The notes beneath the pieces were generated by a model. It saw only the letters and a program-made list of their open reading frames with translations. It had not been told where the DNA came from and searched no databases. A stretch of DNA of 64,000 bases from Epiperipatus broadwayi. Taxonomy: Eukaryota; Onychophora; Udeonychophora; Euonychophora; Peripatidae. Below are positions 46,034 through 57,539 of this stretch, in pieces. The DNA is taken from contig JAQFVV010012667.1 of NCBI GenBank assembly GCA_028023455.1, forward strand, positions 544,501 through 608,500, read 5' to 3'. Numbering within the stretch: position 1 is the stretch's first letter; each line of letters opens with the position of its first letter. The translations under genes were made by a program, and so were the position numbers.

Positions 46034-47925
46034 TTGACATATATATATATAATTAAAATAAAAAAAAGGAAAAACACTAAAATCATTTGCACTCACAAGT
46101 TATCAAGCTTGATAAGTATTTTTTTTATTTTTTTATGTCACGGTTTTTTATTCGATGCAGTGAGGGATATGTTAAACGATTTTTATTACGTAATGGATTA
46201 TTTATAAGTTATTTTACTTTTACGAAATAGAATTACTACTTAAATCTTTGTATAAACATGTCTCTGAAATAAGATGAGCATTTTTTGTTGATTTTATTTA
46301 AATAATGAAATATTTTAAATTTAAAATACAAAAGTAATTTAAAGTATTTTAAAGTAATCTAAATAACAAATTATCTTATATTCATCTAAATTATCTTCCT
46401 TACAAAGCCAGTTAAGTACTTTCATTGCTAGCGTCATTTAGTATGTTAATTAAAGTGGAAGTGTCTTTACACTTTTAAGCTTTATTGCTATTAGCTAATT
46501 AGAAATTCATTTAAATAATGCTGTAGATAAGAAAAATGCAAGTATTTGTAGTTTATATCATTTCTTTCTCAAATTAATGAAATAGTTATGTGCCACGTAG
46601 TGCTTCAATTTTATTTTTGTTTTAATTATTATTCATTAGTTGTTATAATTAATATTACATATAGTATAGTCATTAATATTTCTATTAACCAGTTGGTAAA
46701 ATGTATTATTTTTTATTTTTTTATTTATAAAAATAATAGAAGAAAATTGTTATAAATTACGATTTTAGAGATACAAACTCTCTTAGCATATTTAAAGACA
46801 TTAAATTATTTTGTTTTAACAACTGCTTGCTTATTTAATTTGTGTTTACAAAATGTTCCAAGTATCTATACATATCGCATAATTATACTTATCTTTTCGA
46901 CTACTTTTTTTTTTTTTAACCAAAAATAAAAATTATATCTAATTTACTATAAAATAACTTTGTAACCAAAGTCAAAATCAGATTTTACTAATGTTGAGCA
47001 AAGAAGATCTTAAAAAATATTTTTAAACTGCAATAAATTGTATCAATTTGTGCATATGATTATCATTTGTTATACAAGTTATCATAAGAATACGTTGTGT
47101 GTATATACACAGAAGATATTTTAATCATTGATTCAAAATTTTTAACATAATATGGATGTACAAATAGCATCATTCTATCTTTCCCAAAGACTTTATCATG
47201 TGGTTGAGTGTTAGTATTCATTCATTTATAGTTAAAATCTTCAAAGCGCATGTGCAACAGCGTAATGCTGTGTTAAATATTAAAGTCTATTTGGTAAAGG
47301 GTAAAAAAATTAACTAAACAAATGAATGCAAAATCAAATTACTACTCTTTTAACGTAACTTATTTAAACTCTTAAATGTTATATCTTGCAAACTTTTTAC
47401 ATTAAGATATATTTTATTAATAATTTTGTTCTTACTAATGTTCTGTGTACAGTATTAAAATGAAAACCTTTCTTAAACAACTGTTAGTTTAATTTTCTTA
47501 TTGATATTATTGATTTAGATAGGTTACTCTTTAGAAGACTATAATTAATATTAATAGACCTTTATATATATATATATAATCAACCATTATCATAAGTACT
47601 TTTGCAATTATTTCTAGAAAGTATATGTATGCACGTGTATACATCTTCTGTAGTGACTTATTCAAAAGTGAAATGATCATCAGTGAGTATATTGCCAAAA
47701 GTTTTAATTTTGAGGCTGTCTATGTGTATTATGTGTAGAAGTTGTAGAATTACTTACATATGTGAATGATAATTTTTCTAACAACTTTATTATACTGTCG
47801 TTGTGCAGTTATATTTTTTGAACTTAAATATATAAAGAAAGACTAAACTTTTTATGCATAGGGTATATTTGAATTATTATATATAAATATATTTAATCAA
47901 TCAGATTTTACTGATATACAGGGTC
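46034..47925. other. AT-rich non-coding stretch
   Basis: TA run at 46040-46051 follows the tRNA-like head, as a SINE tail would. Otherwise nothing recognised. Confidence 0.5.
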
Positions 47926-47929
47926 ATGG

Positions 47930-48060
47930 GTGACTGCTAGACTTTGGATCTAATGTCATTGGATTGATTCTAGCTCTTGCAACCCAAACACTCAACATTT
48001 TTATGAACTCCAAAGCAATAGGACCATTGAATAATTTATTTCATATTTTACTAATATATA
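47930..48060 (+). repeat. SINE-like repeat, copy 1
   Basis: Shares with 48875-48985 the order TTGGAT..GATTCTAG...CTT, then AACTC, then TCATTGAATAATTTATT-type sequence. The start GGGTCATGGGTGACTGCTAGA resembles a decayed tRNA-derived head. Confidence 0.4.
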
Positions 48061-48874
48061 GAAATGAATCTAATGATTGCAATTAATGGGATAAAAACAT
48101 TTGTACATTAGAAAAAATAATCACTTATTCTATATCTAAACTAAAAATAATGAAAACAAAATCATAATTATTGAATTTTAAAAAACAAATGAAACATTTG
48201 CGTTTAAAGTAATTTAATATTTTATTTGCTTAATAGTACTCAAAATTATGTTTGATTTGATAATCAACTTTTAAAGTGTAATGTTCATTTATAGTAAATA
48301 TCACATTACTTTTTACAGTAAGGTCATGACTACCATTTGATACCTAAAATGAGGAAATATAATTATAACCATAATATCATATTAAGTCCGTTTTTGAGCT
48401 TGGTTTATTGTTTAAGTATTTGTTTGAAGTTTAAATGGACACAATATATTATTCAAATAAAATTATTGCCTAACTAGTTGATTTCCTTGAATTATTTCCA
48501 TAAATTAAAATATAAAACATAAGCTTATCAATAAGAAATAAATATGAATTGCTCAAAAACTCATGTGGATTAAAGTGTCTATAATGTAAAGTCATGTAAG
48601 TGACAGATTTAGTGCAATACTTTTATTGTAGTGATCAAACTAGGTTTATTCAATCAAAAACCTTTAGTTTTGAGATTTGCCACTATGTCAGTGTAGTAAA
48701 TTATCTAGGATATATATTATGAAACTATATCTGATAACATTTGCATTTTAATATGAATATTTTAGTTTGTAAAAAATCATAGCCCAATGCAATAAATGTA
48801 AGAACACGATAGAGCTGTATAAATGTGATGTTTTAAAAACTAATATGGACATATAGTAGCCTTTCATCATTTAG

Positions 48875-48985
48875 TGCTATAGTAAAGTATCAAATTCTGG
48901 AATATAAGGTTCTTGGATCAGTTCTAGTACTTAAACCTTTTAAGAACTCTCATGGTATAAAGTCATTCAATTATTTATTAATTCC
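48875..48985 (+). repeat. SINE-like repeat, copy 2
   Basis: See copy 1 at 47930. It contains GGATCAGTTCTAGTACTT and GTCATTCAATTATTTATT. Confidence 0.4.
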
Positions 48986-51044
48986 AGCCATATAGTTGTT
49001 TTTATTTTGACATACTTTCATAATGCTTTATCTAAATGGTTTTAAAGCTAAATTAACTAATATGATATGGTTTGAGTAAAGTGATGAGAAATTCTAAATT
49101 AGATCAATATTACAGAGTCAATTTTTGTATCAAAACATTCCACATATAAGATATGAGAGAGAACTCCAAAAGATTTGAATAGTGAGAAAGACCATATGTT
49201 TTTTGAAAGTTAATGGATAAATATTGATTTTTCAATTATAAAATTGAGATTACTTAGAGAAATTTAACATGAAATTTATACTCCCTAATATTTGATTAAA
49301 CGGACTTATGATCAAGAAAATTATTGTCTTGAATGACTGAGTGTTGGTTGAAAGTTATATGTATAGTCAATACAAATATGATAGGCTAGATATGATAAGA
49401 TCATATTTATACTAGGATATCACCAGCTATATTTCTTATTTTCATTATCATATTTTATAGTTGAGAGATGCAATCTTAATGATGCATTATAAAAATTATG
49501 ATTTATTTGACTATAAAATATGATTCCAATTATTGATTATCTACTTCTTATATTTCAGACCTTATTACTCAATAAAATTCACATCAGAATTTATTACTTC
49601 TAAGTCAAGATTATTATAAAGTTTATAACAAATGTTTTTCTTAAGAGAGATAGTTAATGTGAACATTGTCATTAGCATGATTTTTTTGGGGCTTGAATTA
49701 TATTTTTGCCTTCAATTCTTCATTCATGAAACACTCTCAACAGGCATTGATTTTCAACAGTAGTTGATTATACTAAGATTTGGTCTCATTATTGATACTT
49801 ATAAACTTGAACTGTTAAGGAGTTCAACAGTTTTAGATGTTGATATTTTGACTAATTGGTCACATTCAGTTTTGTCTCTTTCAATTTGTTCAGGTTTATA
49901 TATGAACAACAACAAAAGCACATAATTAAAACAATGTCTGTGTTGATATATATTACAATTCTATATTATAAATAGTAATTATAGCTGTTGGTGTGTGTAT
50001 ATCTGTATGATGTGATTTCTTTTCTGTGAAAAAAAAAGTTTAAAATCACTTTGTAAAAGATTGACATTTCAAATCAACTACAAATCTAAAATGTATATAA
50101 GAAACTTTTCAGGTCATAGCTGGATATAAAAAAAAAAAAAACCATGGTATCTTTCTCTGGCTACATAATTTGAAGCTTTTAAGACATATGTAGTGTGGCT
50201 GTGAGATTTAATAATCCTTGATATTATATTTTCCTATAAGGTCCAGATTGTGCTTTGAAAGTTGTAAAAACAAATGACAATTTAACCTTGAACAAAACAA
50301 AAAAAATGATGTTATTGTATTTTAAGACTTCTATAATTAAAGTCTCTTTCAAAGAGATTGATCATTATTATCTGATCTTTATTATTTATTGCTTGTAATG
50401 AAGAAACAGAAATTATAAAGGGAATTTGAAAGATAATCTAAACTAATTCCCATGTTTGTAATGAAAGCATCACTAGGATAAATTTTAACAATGAATAACA
50501 TAGAAGATTCTGGGAGAGAATATGCATTGTCATTATTAATAGATTAGGTTTATTCAGCAGTACAAAAAATAAGCTATTATTATTCACAGTCAATAGCTCT
50601 TAAAATGATAAAAGCACTTTCATAATTTTTTACTTATATAAAAATGAAAATGGGATGATGAGCATTGATGTGAATAAATGGTTAATCTTTATCTAAATGG
50701 AATTCTGAACAACGATAACTAACTTCATTCGATTGTGAACACTCTAATGTATTCTGATATTTTTTTCTGCATCTGTAAAGGTGAGAGTTTATTGGAACAA
50801 TAATCATCAGACTATTGTTTAAAAAATTTTATTATATTTTTTATATTCAGAAATATTTAAAAATATTGACAAGCTAAAGTAGCCTTTGGATCTAACAAAT
50901 TAATACAAAAGCTACAACACTAATAACTTAGAATGATCCATCTAGTTAACCGTTAATTTTAAACTGCATACCATATAAAACAATGAGGATTGCCAATTCT
51001 TCAACAAGCTTTATAATAAATGCTTAGCCAGAGAAAGCATTTAA
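48986..51044. other. AT-rich non-coding stretch
   Basis: Nothing recognised. Confidence 0.5.
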
Positions 51045-51310
51045 AATATCTCTGTCAGTACCTCCCCCAATCCCTGACCATGTTTTCTGCTTTGTCACTC
51101 CTCAGAGAGTTGCCAGGGTAGGTTCAGACACTAGATCTAAAAATATCAAACCCAAACCAGCATTTATCTAAAAGTTATCTATTGAGTGGAACATCTTAAA
51201 TTTTCAGACACCTACATGTCTTCAAACCCAGCTATCCAACTCAAATAGCTATATGCGGCTGATAGATCTTCAGCCATACCATATATTAGTAGTCTTAGCA
51301 ATATAACATC
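51045..51310 (+). repeat. R3 repeat, diverged copy
   Basis: Shares with 38690-38880 the order GCATTTATC...CACCTACATGTCTTCAAAC and a GACTAG-like block (CAGACACTAGATCTAAAAATA). It is less AT-rich than its flanks. Confidence 0.55.
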
Positions 51311-52656
51311 GCGTAAGAGTTAAGGCAGAGACTGTGAATAATCAAAATAAGAGTCATAGATTACATGACCCTATTCTCTTAAGCTTGTAAGTTATAAAAT
51401 ATAATCTTAATATCTACTGTTTTATACAGATAAGTCGACTTTTGATAAAGCAATAACATAGATTAATTTATATTTGTGAGTGCGTGTAGATTATGTTAAG
51501 TATGTTTGCAGAAAGAAAAAAAATGGTATAGAACATGTTAAATTATGCATGATATATCTCTAATTTAAATATCATGATAAAATCGTATTTAAATTTTTTG
51601 ATCACACGATTTTATTTTATTTTTGTTACTTAAATTATTACACTTAGGTTAATGGTTTTGGAATTATTTTTTCCCTTGTTAAAATAATATATATTTATTC
51701 AGAAGATTATGAATAGAGATATTTCATGATAGTTTAAAAAATTATTCCTAATAATGCTTCCTGTAATTTTTATCGCTGTAAAAGAAATAAAAATTTACAA
51801 GAATAATACTTTGATGATTTAATATGTATCTATTGTAAATAGTTTACCGTCACATGACTTTCTCATATTCTGCTTACTTATATTTGTGCAGAAACATTTT
51901 TTTTTTTTTTAAATCTGACTGTGGAGCAATCTACTCCAAATTAAATAATCAGTAAACATAAGATTATCTTATATTATAAAAAGATGGGAATATCATCTAA
52001 TGGCGACTGATTGGTAATGTTTTCAGTAGATGATTCTTAAAGGATGAAACTATTCTTCGAATCATATAGAAGCCTATATATTTGTATTGATTTACAGTAA
52101 CATTAGGTTCTCACCAAACTAAGAATGAAAATTGTAATTAAAAACATAGAATTTATACTGAAATTTTTAATAGTAGTAATTTTGCATAAATTTTACATAG
52201 TACTTACTACATTTTCTGTCAGAAACATTTACACTTCAAAAAAAATCATATGTTAGTTTAATAAATCATATGGTCTAAATAAAACGATTCTATTTAACAA
52301 ATGGGAAAGAATTTCAATATTCCAAAAATCAATTATATTTGCAGTGACAATTATAAAAAAATAATAGTTTTTTAAAAAAAAAAATATGTTGTCTCACTCA
52401 TTTAACTAAAATTTTAAGAGGTATTGTACATTTCCCCATTTCAACAATTGAGGCTTGTCTTTAATTTCTACTTAGCTTATATCATACGTAAATATTAGTT
52501 ATATTTATGTTTATGCTCAATAGAATTTTAATAATTGATGTTTTAATCATTACTTTTAATGGATGTAATTTATTGCATTATTTTTTAAAACCATAGCAAA
52601 TATTTATAAAATTCTAGTGCAAAAATATATTTTAAAAGTATTTTTTTTCTTTACAG
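51311..52656. other. AT-rich non-coding stretch, probably intron
   Basis: Ends in the polypyrimidine tract and CAG acceptor of the exon at 52657. Nothing else recognised. Confidence 0.6.
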
Positions 52657-52766
52657 ACAGGAGACCTAACAGTCCAAAAGGCTTCAATAAAACTATTAAT
52701 GTTAATCATTTGGTAGAATATGTTAAACAAATGAAATCTTCTGGTGGATTAAAAGATGAATATATG
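52657..52766 (+). CDS. Internal exon, receptor-type tyrosine phosphatase-like juxtamembrane segment
   Basis: A T-rich tract and TTTACAG (to 52656) precede it, and GTGAGT follows at 52767. The exon is 110 bases: two bases complete a split codon, then 36 codons end in phase 0 at ATG. The key part reads INVNHLVEYVKQMKSSGG, then LKDEYM. This pattern (small basic linker, I-x-V-x-x-L-x-x-Y/H-V-x-x-M-K, then xxEY) is that of the segment just before the first phosphatase domain of receptor-type PTPs. No other phosphatase exon is visible, so introns must be long. The exon call is firm from splice sites and codon flow; the family call is moderate. Confidence 0.65.
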
Positions 52767-53720
52767 GTGAGTTTATTTATAATATTTAAATGTTTTTTTT
52801 TTCTTTCCTTCTGAATCTTAGAGTTAATTAATTTCTCTATTTTTTAATTTACTTCCCCTCCCTTTTTATCTTTTTAAAATCTGCATTTTTGTCTTTATGA
52901 TTAAATAATATGTATGTAATTTTCAAATTAAATATAACAATTAAACAGTATTATATATTTTTGTATAAATTATTTATTAATCTGCATATACATATTGAAA
53001 GATTAAAGAAGATTTTAAAATTCCTATTAAAAGCAAATACTTCTTTAACGCCTTCTATTACAGAAATTGTAAATGAGGATGTTAATTGCCAGTCATCTTA
53101 TCTTTTAACCTGCATACTTGTAGCATCTTTTCATTCTTGTTTTATTCTCTTTTTGAGAACAGGCACATACCCATATAAATATATACAGTATTTATCTGTA
53201 TATGTTCTCATAACATAATGATAGCAATACTTATGCCTGGATTTTAAATCCAGGCCAGACAATTTTTTTTTTACATTCCATTCACTTTTAAAATTCTTTC
53301 AGAGTTCTAGTAATGACCAATCTAATTAACTATCTTACATTAATTGACAAATGTTTATCTAGTTATTTTTAACTAGAAAATAAAACAATAATGGAATATT
53401 ACACAAACCCTCATTTTCTGGTAATTGTCTAGCTTGGTAAGTAATACCTCCTTTTCTGTTTGAAAGAATGGTCTTTATTCTGAAATGGCTATTTAAAGAT
53501 TGATTTACCTTCAAGTAATATTAGTTATATGTTAGTTATATGAATGTCAAATTTTTAAAAAAATAATGAGCCACATGTTAAAATTAACTACAATTCTAAA
53601 AATAATATGAAATATATATATTCTTTCACTATCTTTTTCACATTATACTAAATATCTGATTCTTTACACTTTACATAATGCAAATATAGTATTTTACTAT
53701 TCATGATTTATAAAAAAAAA
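52767..53720. other. Non-coding stretch, probably intron
   Basis: A frame at 52910-53218 has no recognisable domain. The short hairpin CCTGGATTTTAAATCCAGG lies near 53235-53255. Confidence 0.5.
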
Positions 53721-53734
53721 GCTGATAATTTTGT

Positions 53735-53998
53735 CTTCCAAGTTGTCATCAGAGCTGTAACTTATACAATACATATTGCACTGGTCAAAACCATGTGTTC
53801 ACTCAACAAGACCCAGAATCCAAGCAAAATTACAGCAGTCCAGTATGTGTGAGAAATAAGTGTGGAACAATCCTAAATTGCAAACCTATTTACATGTTCA
53901 CTGGGATCTCTGACTACATGAACAATGCTTTTGATGATACCAGTAAGTTCCGTTCTCACTCCAGCCTAGCTAGCATTCAAGGTTCATATGTGACTTAA
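53735..53998 (+). other. Unassigned open reading frame, less AT-rich than flanks
   Basis: A frame of about 85 codons is open from upstream of the ATG at 53795 to TGA-free TAA at 53996-53998. It follows an acceptor-like TTTTGTCTTCCAAG at about 53729-53742. Composition is clearly more coding-like than its surroundings, with two Cys pairs (VCVRNKC, LNCKPIY) and a Ser-rich end. I do not recognise it. It could be a terminal exon or old transposon sequence. Confidence 0.25.
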
Positions 53999-54019
53999 AA
54001 CAACAGATTTACATTTTAT

Positions 54020-54021
<2 letters not shown>

Positions 54022-54100
<79 letters not shown>
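54022..54100. repeat. (TA)n microsatellite
   Basis: TA run between the unassigned frame and the hAT remnant. Confidence 0.95.
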
Positions 54101-54101
<1 letters not shown>

Positions 54102-54234
54102 CTGAATATGAGTGAGTTGTGTTAGACTACTATTACAATTTAACACAAGAATCTAAATCAGAAAATCATTTCTGAAATTGTGGTTTTAAATCTAAAATGA
54201 TTAAATTTGTGAACATAGATGAAAATTCTGCTTT

Positions 54235-55496
54235 ACCTTTTTATGCAATTCTGAACAGTATGGAATATAAAAAAGTTATAATTTTTAATTTAGCTTTCCA
54301 AAAGTATCACCTTTTTATGCAATTCTGGACAGTATAGCATATGAACAAAGTTATAATCTTTAAATTTGCTTTCTAAAAGTATCAACTTAGTTCTGAATGT
54401 CATAATATTGGAAAATAAGTAACAAATTAAATTATTTTCAACCTGCAACTTTAAATTCAAATTGTTCACATAGTTCACTAGGTCTGCAGAAATACTAATT
54501 TTCAAAGCTTCTCAGTAGTTGATAGAAATTGCTCATAATAGTCTTTCTTTGTAAGAAATATGTTAATTTCATTCCTGAACTCAAAAAATAGTGAAAGAAC
54601 ATTATCACAGCTAAGCCATTGAACTGCAGTATAATATGTCAAGTCACTATATTCAGAATCACATTCTTCAAGAAAAGACTAAAACTAGTGATGATTAAGT
54701 GCATGAGAATAAATAAAATTGACCAGTGAAATAACAGGCTTTAAGACAAAGCTCAACTTAATGTGTTTTCCACAAAATGCTTGTTGAAGGATAACACAGT
54801 GAAAAAACATTGGTTTATATCCCTACACCATCACAACTTTCATGAATTAGTTCAACTAAACCCACTTTTGCACCAGGCATATTTTTTCTCCAATATTCTA
54901 TTATACACTGCAAATAATTACAATCTAAATTATGTTATATTAATGCTTTCTGTACTTCATTGAAGATATTGGCTCATGTTATTGTGTCATGCATACTGTG
55001 AAGTAAAGCTAATTTCTGTGTGATATTTATCAATACCAGGAAAAAATATTAAGAGTTGCAAAGTATTATAAACCTCAATTGATTCATCCAATATGAGAGA
55101 ATACTGAGTAGAACACTGTGTTTTGCCTACAATTTGTTGAACAATGCTGTTGACCCATACTTTTGATCACCATGCCACAGTATTTGATCCAAGGCTTATT
55201 TTAAAAAGATTAAGATTCTATGGGCATAACTTAGCCATTGTTTCTGACACACATTCTTTAATGATATTGCCATCAGTAAATGATTTTCCTCTTTTAGTCA
55301 ACACATAGGCAACTTTATAGTCTACAAAACTTAAAGCATGTTCTGAATTTGTCTTAATAAAAAAATCTTGTTGAGAATGCAGACAGTGACTTAATGATTC
55401 AAATTTATCCAAACACTGCATTCCTTTAAATTGTGAAAATGTTGAATCAAGCTTTGTTTTATAGTGATGTGTATATTGTATTCTTTTAAGATTGCA
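54235..55496 (-). pseudogene. hAT-superfamily transposase remnant (GTF2IRD2/ZBED-like)
   Basis: Minus-strand translation, across several frame changes, gives in order HYKTKLDSTFSQFK, an SQQDFF block, YVLTKRGKSFTDGNIIKECV, ILDES, and then ADLVNYVNNLNLKLQ...NIMTFRTKLILLESK. These are the conserved blocks of the hAT-type transposase from which GTF2IRD2- and ZBED-like proteins derive. The TKRGKSFTDG block at 55270-55330 is the clearest. A 74-bp internal tandem duplication (54236-54309 and 54310-54384) repeats the end of the coding part. Inactive. Confidence 0.75.
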
Positions 55497-55507
55497 ATAC
55501 TAATCAA

Positions 55508-55579
55508 CCATTGGTCACCTAGCAGTTAGCACAGTTACCTTTTAAGCAGCTGGCCCAGATTCATTTCCCAGTCAACACA
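55508..55579 (+). repeat. tRNA-Gly-derived SINE head, copy 2
   Basis: Aligns base for base in length (72) with the copy at 45962. The anticodon loop reads CTTTTAA and the T arm has changed. It is followed by TTTGATGTATG and a G-run. Not a functional tRNA. Confidence 0.6.
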
Positions 55580-55599
55580 TTTGATGTATGGGGGGGGGG

Positions 55600-57124
55600 C
55601 AATACTGCCTTTACAAATCATATATATGGCTTTATTTTTTTTATTGTATGAAGAATATTTTGCATCCCATTTTTAATTAAACACATGATGTTCATCATCA
55701 ATCTTTCTTTTCTTTTTCAACTCATGTTAGAACTTAAAAAAATAATAATTTTTTAAATAATTGTGAAATTACTAAAATTGTAAGTGCTCTGTACAAGCAA
55801 ATCTCTGAATAAGTGAAAACATAACATTAAACATAAATTTATGCAATTACAAATCAAGTATTACACTGCACTACTACACTGAATACTCAAGAACTTTTGT
55901 GGATGTCAATTGTCATGGATAGCAAGAGACAAAGTAAGGTCTCTCTATATTTTTGGTAGCTCTACAGCGGAAGTGGTTTTTTGTTCAAATATGCAATTTC
56001 AAGAGCCCCACAAGTATTTTAATGTTGCTACAATCCTATATTAAGGAATATGAGCTAGTTGTTAAGCTGAAAAAAATTACAAAAATAAATTATTAATTGC
56101 ATTCAGAAGGTTTATTTCAAGTTTTTTCATTAACATTTAAATGTGGCACTCTCAAGTCAATTTTTTTATAAAATGTGTGCATGTATTAATTCATTTAATG
56201 TACTATATATTTTAATATGCCTATATTTAAGAATGAATTACAAAAATAACTCAATTGTAACTCTAATTAGTTTTACCTAAATCCTAGTAATGAATCAATA
56301 GTTTCAATTTAAATATTAATGCAATTGTACTAGAGCCAAAGTTGGTTGATGCTGAACAATAACGAATAAATACTATAATGTATACAATTGCAGTTCAGTA
56401 TTAATAAAACTTGTAAAATAATTTTAATTAGTCTGGAAGTGATGAAAGTTGCTGGCTTAAACAGGCGTGTATATAAGATAGTAGTCTAGTAATAAATTTC
56501 TAATCTTACGATATCTCAGAAAATAACATCTGCATGAGAGTTTCCGACAAACTTAATTGATTAATTTAGAAAAATGGTGAGCTCCAAATTTATTTCTTGA
56601 AAAATGGTGACCTATAACTTTGTTTAATGGAAATGAAACAAACATATAAGTACCAAATAGAAAAATTTAAACTAAACAATTTTTAAAATTTGCAATTAAA
56701 AGAAAAAAGAGTCAATTTAATGAAATATGTTTAACTATTTAATATCAAGCAATTTATATTCAAAACAAATGACCATGTGCTTAAATTGAAAATTTTAAAT
56801 TATTTTCAATATTTATGCTTTAAAAAACAAAAATATAGCTCAGTCAAACAAGTTTCATTATTTGTTATAATTTTCCAATATTGTCTTTTTTTTTTAATCG
56901 CAAACATTGAAAATAGTTTAAATTTTTCCATTTAAGTACATGTTCATTTGTTTTAAAATAAATTGCTTGATAATAAATAATTAAACTTGTTTCATTAAAT
57001 TGCCTTTTTTTTTTAAAATCACAAATATTGAAAATTGTTCATTTGAATTTTTCTATTTGGTATTTACATGTTTGTTTAATTTCCACTAAATTAAGTTATA
57101 TGTCACAATTTTTTTTATGTCAAA
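55600..57124. other. AT-rich non-coding stretch
   Basis: Nothing recognised. 56600-57070 contains weak repeated segments of about 150-200 bp in opposite orientation (ATTTTTCTATTTGG-type). Confidence 0.4.
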
Positions 57125-57196
57125 TGCGTTGACCGAGAAGCGAACCCGAGCCAGCTGCTTAGAAGCCAAGTCTGCTAACCACTAGGCCACCAACGG
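57125..57196 (-). repeat. tRNA-Gly-derived SINE head, copy 3
   Basis: On the minus strand CCGTTGG...GGTCAACGCA, with box-B-like GGTTCGCTTCT carrying the same C as the copy at 45962. The anticodon stem is broken. A TTTGACATAAA tail follows. Confidence 0.65.
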
Positions 57197-57539
57197 TTGA
57201 CCAGTAAACTTTAAAATGTTGTTATTTTTCAAACTTGACTGATTAAGTTTGTCAGAAACTTCAGAGTGAACATTATTTTTCGAAATTACAAGATTAGAAA
57301 ATTATTGTGGGACTAATATGTAAGTATCATATTAATGTAATATGGAATATCAGCAAATTTTCAACAAAATTTTAATTAATGCATTTGAAAACTCTCATCT
57401 TCCCATGCTTTTTGCAGATTTCCATTGGAAAATTAGTTCACATTTCCACACAATTCTTTTTTTTTGTGGCCAGATAAAATCATATCATGGTTTAAAAATA
57501 ATCTGTGAGCTGTAATGTAGACCTCTGTTTTAAAATATT
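57197..57539. other. Non-coding stretch
   Basis: Nothing recognised; it may hold unrecognised 5' LINE sequence. Confidence 0.4.
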
